Assembly (NCBI GenBank): GCA_963576725.1
Contig: OY755242.1
Coordinates: 57,642,480 to 57,706,479, forward strand
Direction: 5' to 3'
DNA: 64,000 nucleotides
DNA from: Azorinus chamasolen
Taxonomy: Eukaryota > Mollusca > Bivalvia > Cardiida > Solecurtidae
Within the stretch, counting starts at the first letter, position 1, and each line of letters begins with the position of its first letter. The notes under the pieces are model-generated. The model saw only the letters and a program-made list of their open reading frames with translations. It was not told where the DNA came from and searched no databases. Position numbers and translations under genes: made by a program. This document shows positions 63,003 through 64,000 of this stretch, piece by piece.

Positions 63003-64000
63003 ATGACCCGTATTATATATGTATGACCGGTTTGCCTCAATTCCGGCGATGTCACGTTTTCTTGTCTCTTTATGGTCACTCATTTCTACATGTAAGTCCT
63101 CTGTCACTATCTGTCTCCTCCATTCTCTTGATATATAAACTTTTATTCTCGGTAAAGGTGTTTTTATTATATGCAAAAGCACTTTAGAAATGCTTTTGGC
63201 GACGAACTGTCCAAACAGTACCACCCAAATGATTGTATGGGGTCAATGAAACTGTATACTCGTAAAGCGGTCGACAAGAGGTGACTTGGAGCCAGTGCTA
63301 TTACGAACAAATATGGGTGTAACAGAACCATTGGTTAGCGAAATTTTGCACGGAACGAAGCAGCTTTCTGCAAAAGGTTTGTCACCGTTTTGCCAGTTTA
63401 ATGACGGGGACCCTTGGACGACAGTTAAGGTGTTTCTGTCCCATTAAGTTGCGCCGCTATCGTTTTACAGAGACATTAATGGTCGTGATATTTCATCAGT
63501 TTCTGCACATTTCGGCAAATGACAGCCTGCAAAACGGACAAAAATGATAGAAAACTCCACTCACACCATTCGACATTGTTCATTAATCTTTTATTGTTAT
63601 ATACGACGAGGAGAGAGTCGATTCCTCGCGGTCGATGGTAACCAAGTTAAGCCGAATGACTTGGTCGGCAGGGCTATTGTTTTAAGTAACACAAGTGCCA
63701 ACAGACAAAATACAAACGGAGACGTAAATTGAAAGTCTATTTGTTTTCCAGGTTCGGATTTACATTAATCTCTTTTGATTATCTCGAGTTGGTGTTGTCG
63801 CTCCGGGAGATTGGCTTGTTTGTTCAATCTTGTTAGCTGTTGCATTTGAGGATTGCTAGATATTTTCTCGTATGTCACTGTTAAGTTTGTGTGCTAAAAA
63901 AGAAGAAAATGACCATTAATTCTGGATGTGAAGTAACGAACTAACGGAACTATGTGAAACTTAATTGTATTAATTAATATCCAATCCCGGGGGGGGGGGG
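63003..64000. other. No gene recognised; ends in poly-G
   Basis: Low-repeat sequence. A 62-codon frame (63544-63732) and a 92-codon minus frame overlapping a MITE end have no motif I recognise. CCTCGCGGTCGATGGTAACC near 63627 resembles an exon-donor context, but this alone is not evidence. The final 10 or more bases are all G. Confidence 0.4.

Overview
The window looks like non-coding DNA from an invertebrate animal genome, most likely a bivalve mollusc. It is AT-rich and has no convincing intact protein-coding gene. It is packed with short hairpin-bearing MITEs and minisatellites, plus decayed remains of a non-LTR retrotransposon and a PIF/Harbinger DNA transposon, and tRNA-like sequences. 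The bivalve assignment rests on general familiarity with such hairpin repeats in clam-like genomes and is inference; there is no marker gene. Long open frames in the window are almost all side effects of tandem repeats that contain no stop codon, often open in several frames at once.

Recurrent dispersed families, named here for use in the entries. A: 225-270 bp, TTAA at both ends, terminal inverted repeat TTAACCCTTTACTCCAT, with an internal hairpin GCAAACAGAG...CTCTGTTTGC placed close to one (short) end; '+' means short end on the left. B: relative of A with the same hairpin, ends TTAACCCTTTCC and GGAAAGGGTTAA, and a GTAGGTATTGAA block; '+' means the ATATAAACG end on the left. C: 210-220 bp, TTAA ends, hairpin GATGAGACGCCGAG/CTCGGCGTCTCATC, and repeated GCAGACGA motifs. 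D: hairpin as C but with a TTGAGAAAC left flank. E: hairpin built on AGAGCATTTGCTCC. F: TAACCCTTACA ends. G: 160-210 bp near-palindrome with ends CAGTAGAACCTGTCTTAAG, Tc1/mariner-like. The TTAA plus CCCTTT/AAAGGG ends of A-D match what is known for piggyBac-superfamily MITEs. An insertion of C into B at 52761-52978 shows the TTAA duplication directly.

Layout: 1-5 kb, A, C and D copies and two minisatellites; 5.3-10.1 kb, one continuous CAT-rich satellite domain with 63-, 33- and 30-bp periods; 10-17 kb, nested A/B/E/G copies and a large 23-bp array; 17-18.1 kb, LINE reverse-transcriptase remnant; 19.4-23.8 kb, decayed Harbinger element containing a 0.8-kb tandem dimer; 24-25.6 kb, foldback elements; 26-37 kb, A/G copies and arrays grown from their ends; 37.1-38.1 kb, hAT-type MITE with a perfect 8-bp target duplication; 38-43 kb, more arrays; 43-54 kb, nested and chimeric MITEs, tRNA-like sequences and inverted MITE pairs; 54.7-59 kb, three large arrays; 59-63 kb, A/B/E copies; 63-64 kb, unassigned sequence ending in poly-G.

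The most interesting pattern is that many minisatellites here are tandem copies of a MITE terminus or hairpin arm. Several still sit between the two halves of the parent element (3144-3975, 13658-15892, 30263-30850, 35171-37011, 57997-59001). Other arrays abut a MITE end within a few tens of bases. This suggests that hairpin MITEs repeatedly seed satellite DNA in this genome. Stretches of more than 300 bp not listed as a repeat are listed as 'other', or noted within a neighbouring entry, where nothing could be recognised.
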